7,086 nucleotides of DNA. It comes from an uncultured Clostridia bacterium. Its GTDB lineage: Bacteria > Bacillota > Clostridia > TANB77 > RGIG9151. The position numbers and the translations under genes were made by a program. The stretch covers positions 1 to 7,086 of the forward strand of contig CAKSUD010000075.1 in assembly GCA_934500865.1 (NCBI GenBank), in the 5' to 3' direction. The notes beneath the pieces were generated by a model. The model saw nothing but the letters and a program-made list of their open reading frames with translations, searched no databases and was not told the origin of the DNA. Of this stretch, positions 6,136 to 7,086 are shown one piece after another. Each line of letters begins with the position of its first letter. Position 1 is the stretch's first letter.

Positions 6136-6324
6136 ATGGAAAATACAAATTTGGGGATAGAGATTAGTAACGAAGTTATAAAGACTGAACAGCCTCACAA
6201 AATTGCGAGGTATGATTCAGTTCCTCAAAAAGAAAAAAAGAAAAAAGAGAAAAGCGATTATACTTTTCATTGGTATAGTCCGGGAATGACCTATTACTTA
6301 AATGGAGGGAAGGATAATGTATAA
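6136..6324 (+). CDS. Hypothetical lysine-rich small protein, 62 residues
   Basis: I do not recognise this protein. ATG 6136 is chosen because GAGGG (6121-6125) lies ten bases upstream; the earlier in-frame ATG at 6112 precedes that SD. The N-terminal half is polar (MENTNLGIEISNEV...), then comes a strongly basic run QKEKKKKEK (31-39), then an aromatic-rich end with HWYSPG (45-50) and TYYLNGG (52-58). It has no signal peptide, membrane segment or cysteine. Its last 8 bases overlap the start of lgt, and lgt's SD (GGAGGG, 6304-6309) lies inside its final codons, so the two are translationally linked. It begins 31 bases after ackA. The coding call rests on the SD, the uninterrupted frame and the tight packing. 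An in-frame A-AAA-AAG heptamer (6234-6240) lies within the lysine run. Confidence 0.65.
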   Translation: MENTNLGIEISNEVIKTEQPHKIARYDSVPQKEKKKKEKSDYTFHWYSPGMTYYLNGGKDNV

Positions 6325-7086
6325 TGTAAGCTTTCCGAATTTAGGACTATATTTTAATATAAATCCAGTAGCTTTTTCGATAGGGAACATTAATATATAT
6401 TGGTATGGTATTATTATTGCTACTGCTATAATTTTAGGTTTAGTAGTAGCAAAAATGATAGATGGTAGATACGGCATTAAATATGATGATGTTGAAGAGT
6501 TTATATTATGGGCAATTCCTATTGGCGTCATATGTGCAAGACTTTATTATGTAGTATTTTCTTGGAAATCGTATGAGGCTGATTTACTTTCTATATTTAA
6601 GATATGGGAAGGCGGACTTGCCATATATGGTGGTATAATTGGTGCATTTATTACCGGATTAGTTTATTGCAAAGTTAAAAAAATATCATTTTTAGATTTG
6701 ACTGATTATGTAGTGCCGTTACTTGCTTTAGGTCAAGCTATAGGAAGATGGGGAAACTTTGTTAATAGAGAAGCTTATGGAGCAGAGACTAATAGCTTTT
6801 TTAGGATGGAGATACTAAAAAAAGCAGGAGAATATATCTCGGTACATCCTACATTTTTATATGAATCGGTAGGACTTGTCTTGATTTTTATTCTACTTAT
6901 GCTAGGAAAGAGGAGCTTTTCCGGAGAAAAAACAGCACTGTATTTCTTTATGTATGGAGTTTTAAGAAGCTTTATAGAATGGCTCAGGGCAGACAGTCTA
7001 ATGCTATATAATGTAAGGGTTTCTATGGTACTTTCTATTGCTTTTGCGGTAGTTGCACTTGGGTTTATTATATATAATTTAGTTAG
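6317..7086 (+). CDS. lgt: Prolipoprotein diacylglyceryl transferase, 3' end outside window
   Basis: An integral membrane enzyme that moves a diacylglyceryl group from phosphatidylglycerol to the lipobox cysteine of prolipoproteins, the first step of lipoprotein maturation. About 256 codons are present without a stop, so the gene is cut by the window edge close to its expected end. ATG 6317 follows GGAGGG (6304-6309) by seven bases and overlaps the preceding gene by eight. About seven hydrophobic segments are visible (roughly residues 27-45, 57-78, 100-118, 126-142, 184-198, 205-220, 236-256). Family motifs: GGLAIYGG (99-106), the Lgt signature GRWGNFVNREAYG (143-155), HPTFLYES (177-184) and the LRSFIEWLR region (216-224) that carries the conserved late arginine and glutamate. 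Tyr104 sits where E. coli Lgt has His103; this looks like the clostridial variant rather than a defect. Confidence 0.95.
   Translation, partial: MYNVSFPNLGLYFNINPVAFSIGNINIYWYGIIIATAIILGLVVAKMIDGRYGIKYDDVEEFILWAIPIGVICARLYYVVFSWKSYEADLLSIFKIWEGGLAIYGGIIGAFITGLVYCKVKKISFLDLTDYVVPLLALGQAIGRWGNFVNREAYGAETNSFFRMEILKKAGEYISVHPTFLYESVGLVLIFILLMLGKRSFSGEKTALYFFMYGVLRSFIEWLRADSLMLYNVRVSMVLSIAFAVVALGFIIYNLV

Overview
The window is AT-rich, with A/T-heavy third codon positions, strong Shine-Dalgarno (SD) sites (AGGAGG, AAAGGAG) and short gaps between genes that all lie on the + strand. This suggests a low-GC anaerobic Firmicute of the Clostridia type. The acetate kinase and the Lgt variant (GGLAIYGG) fit that reading, but I cannot place the genus. 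No mobile element, rRNA, tRNA or CRISPR array is visible.

Layout. Bases 1-84 hold a 13-bp perfect hairpin followed by a T7 run that ends directly against the SD of the first gene. A compact alanyl-tRNA synthetase (85-1860) lacks both the beta-barrel linker and the C-terminal C-Ala domain of standard AlaRS. Two small genes follow: an orphan HicB-like protein (1890-2126) and an unrecognised 77-residue protein (2144-2377). Their junction carries two mutually exclusive hairpins, one of which would cover the second gene's SD. A full-length leucyl-tRNA synthetase follows (leuS, 2407-4821). The 89-bp gap after leuS holds a 38-bp near-perfect inverted repeat that is not a normal terminator. Acetate kinase (ackA, 4911-6104) is complete with all expected catalytic residues. 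A lysine-rich 62-residue unknown (6136-6324) overlaps by 8 bases the start of lgt, the prolipoprotein diacylglyceryl transferase, which runs off the end of the window.

How the genes fit together. AlaRS, the two small genes and leuS are separated by 17-29 bases and look like one transcription unit for tRNA charging. ackA (ATP from acetyl phosphate), the 62-residue gene and lgt (lipoprotein lipidation) may be a second unit, separated by the inverted repeat. The core genes are housekeeping. The least ordinary parts are the reduced AlaRS, the HicB-like/77-residue pair inserted between two synthetase genes, and the RNA-structure candidates at 26-68, 2100-2133 and 4833-4870. I see no convincing evidence for a wholly new multi-gene system.
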